A stretch of DNA of 29,849 bases from Hofstenia miamia (lineage: Eukaryota > Xenacoelomorpha > Acoela > Hofsteniidae). Shown piece by piece: positions 29,464 to 29,849 of the stretch; position 1 is the stretch's first letter; each line of letters starts with the position of its first letter. The DNA lies in the NCBI GenBank assembly GCA_900660155.1, contig CABFPE010000271.1, forward strand, positions 848,906 to 878,754, given 5' to 3'. The position numbers and the translations under genes are program-made. The notes under the pieces were generated by a model. The model was not told the DNA's origin, made no database searches, and worked only from the letters and a program-made list of their open reading frames with translations.

Positions 29464-29849
29464 AAACCCCATAATGTATGCAGAAACAGAAAGTCATAAA
29501 CAAAATAAGGTGAAAAATGTGCAAACATTGATAAACATGTAACATGCAGTTGGTTGTTTTATCAATCATGATGCCTTGTTTGAAATCTAACATGTTTTTT
29601 GAGTTGTGTGAAATGCTTACAGCAACATTTACTATATTAAAGAAGTATTCATTTGTTGGATGACAAAATATACCTTATTACACTAAGTCAATCAAAAAAA
29701 CATTTTGACCATCTCCCTCATCATATCCAAATGCATTCAACTGGTACAAATGCAATTTTCATAATATTGGCTTTACAGAAGGAAACCTTACAAACAAATA
29801 AATGATTACTTTTATTGAATCTCTTAATTTGTTGTGTAGAAATTAAACA
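29464..29849. repeat. Long inverted repeat, right arm (reaches window end)
   Basis: Reverse complement of 28120-28505. The match is still good at the last base of the window, so the true outer end is not visible. Confidence 0.9.

Overview
The window is AT-rich eukaryotic, most likely metazoan, nuclear DNA. The evidence is one protein-coding gene split by spliceosomal introns whose product reads almost colinearly with animal RUVBL2/Reptin, together with a non-LTR retrotransposon relic, TA-flanked DNA transposons, foldback elements and (TA)n microsatellites. The sequence alone does not let me name a phylum.

Layout. Positions 1-2027 are non-coding repeats: an (AT)n tract, a 48-bp tandem duplication carrying a 12-bp palindrome, and a possible tRNA-like/SINE fragment. 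Positions 2028-13414 (minus strand) hold the first nine coding exons of a RUVBL2 (Reptin) AAA+ ATPase gene, about 375 residues; roughly the last 88 residues should lie to the left of the window. Introns range from 43 nt to 4.5 kb. The 4.5-kb intron 5 is swollen by nested transposons. An IS630/Tc1-mariner-like TIR element (about 4853-9169, TA on both sides, arrays of 21-bp subterminal repeats) is split by a roughly 2.1-kb LINE relic inserted between two repeat units, and also holds a second related element (about 7410-8487).

Positions 13415-18844 are the upstream flank plus repeats: a foldback element and two diverged copies of a roughly 550-bp repeat. A gap of 1,000 Ns occupies 18845-19844. 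Positions 19845-26910 are a second, nearly identical copy of 9432-17648, including RUVBL2 exons 1-4 again. It starts abruptly at the gap, three coding differences are seen and all are silent, and the copies differ by several insertions/deletions. This is best read as an unmerged second haplotype (false tandem duplication) rather than a second gene. Positions 26911-29849 have no recognisable gene. They contain degenerate direct repeats and a large inverted repeat with 386-bp arms (28120-28505 and 29464-29849) that runs to the window edge.

The only real host gene is RUVBL2. The notable structures are the nested transposon family with its 21-bp arrays, the likely false duplication, and the large terminal palindrome. 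I found no convincing new biological system.
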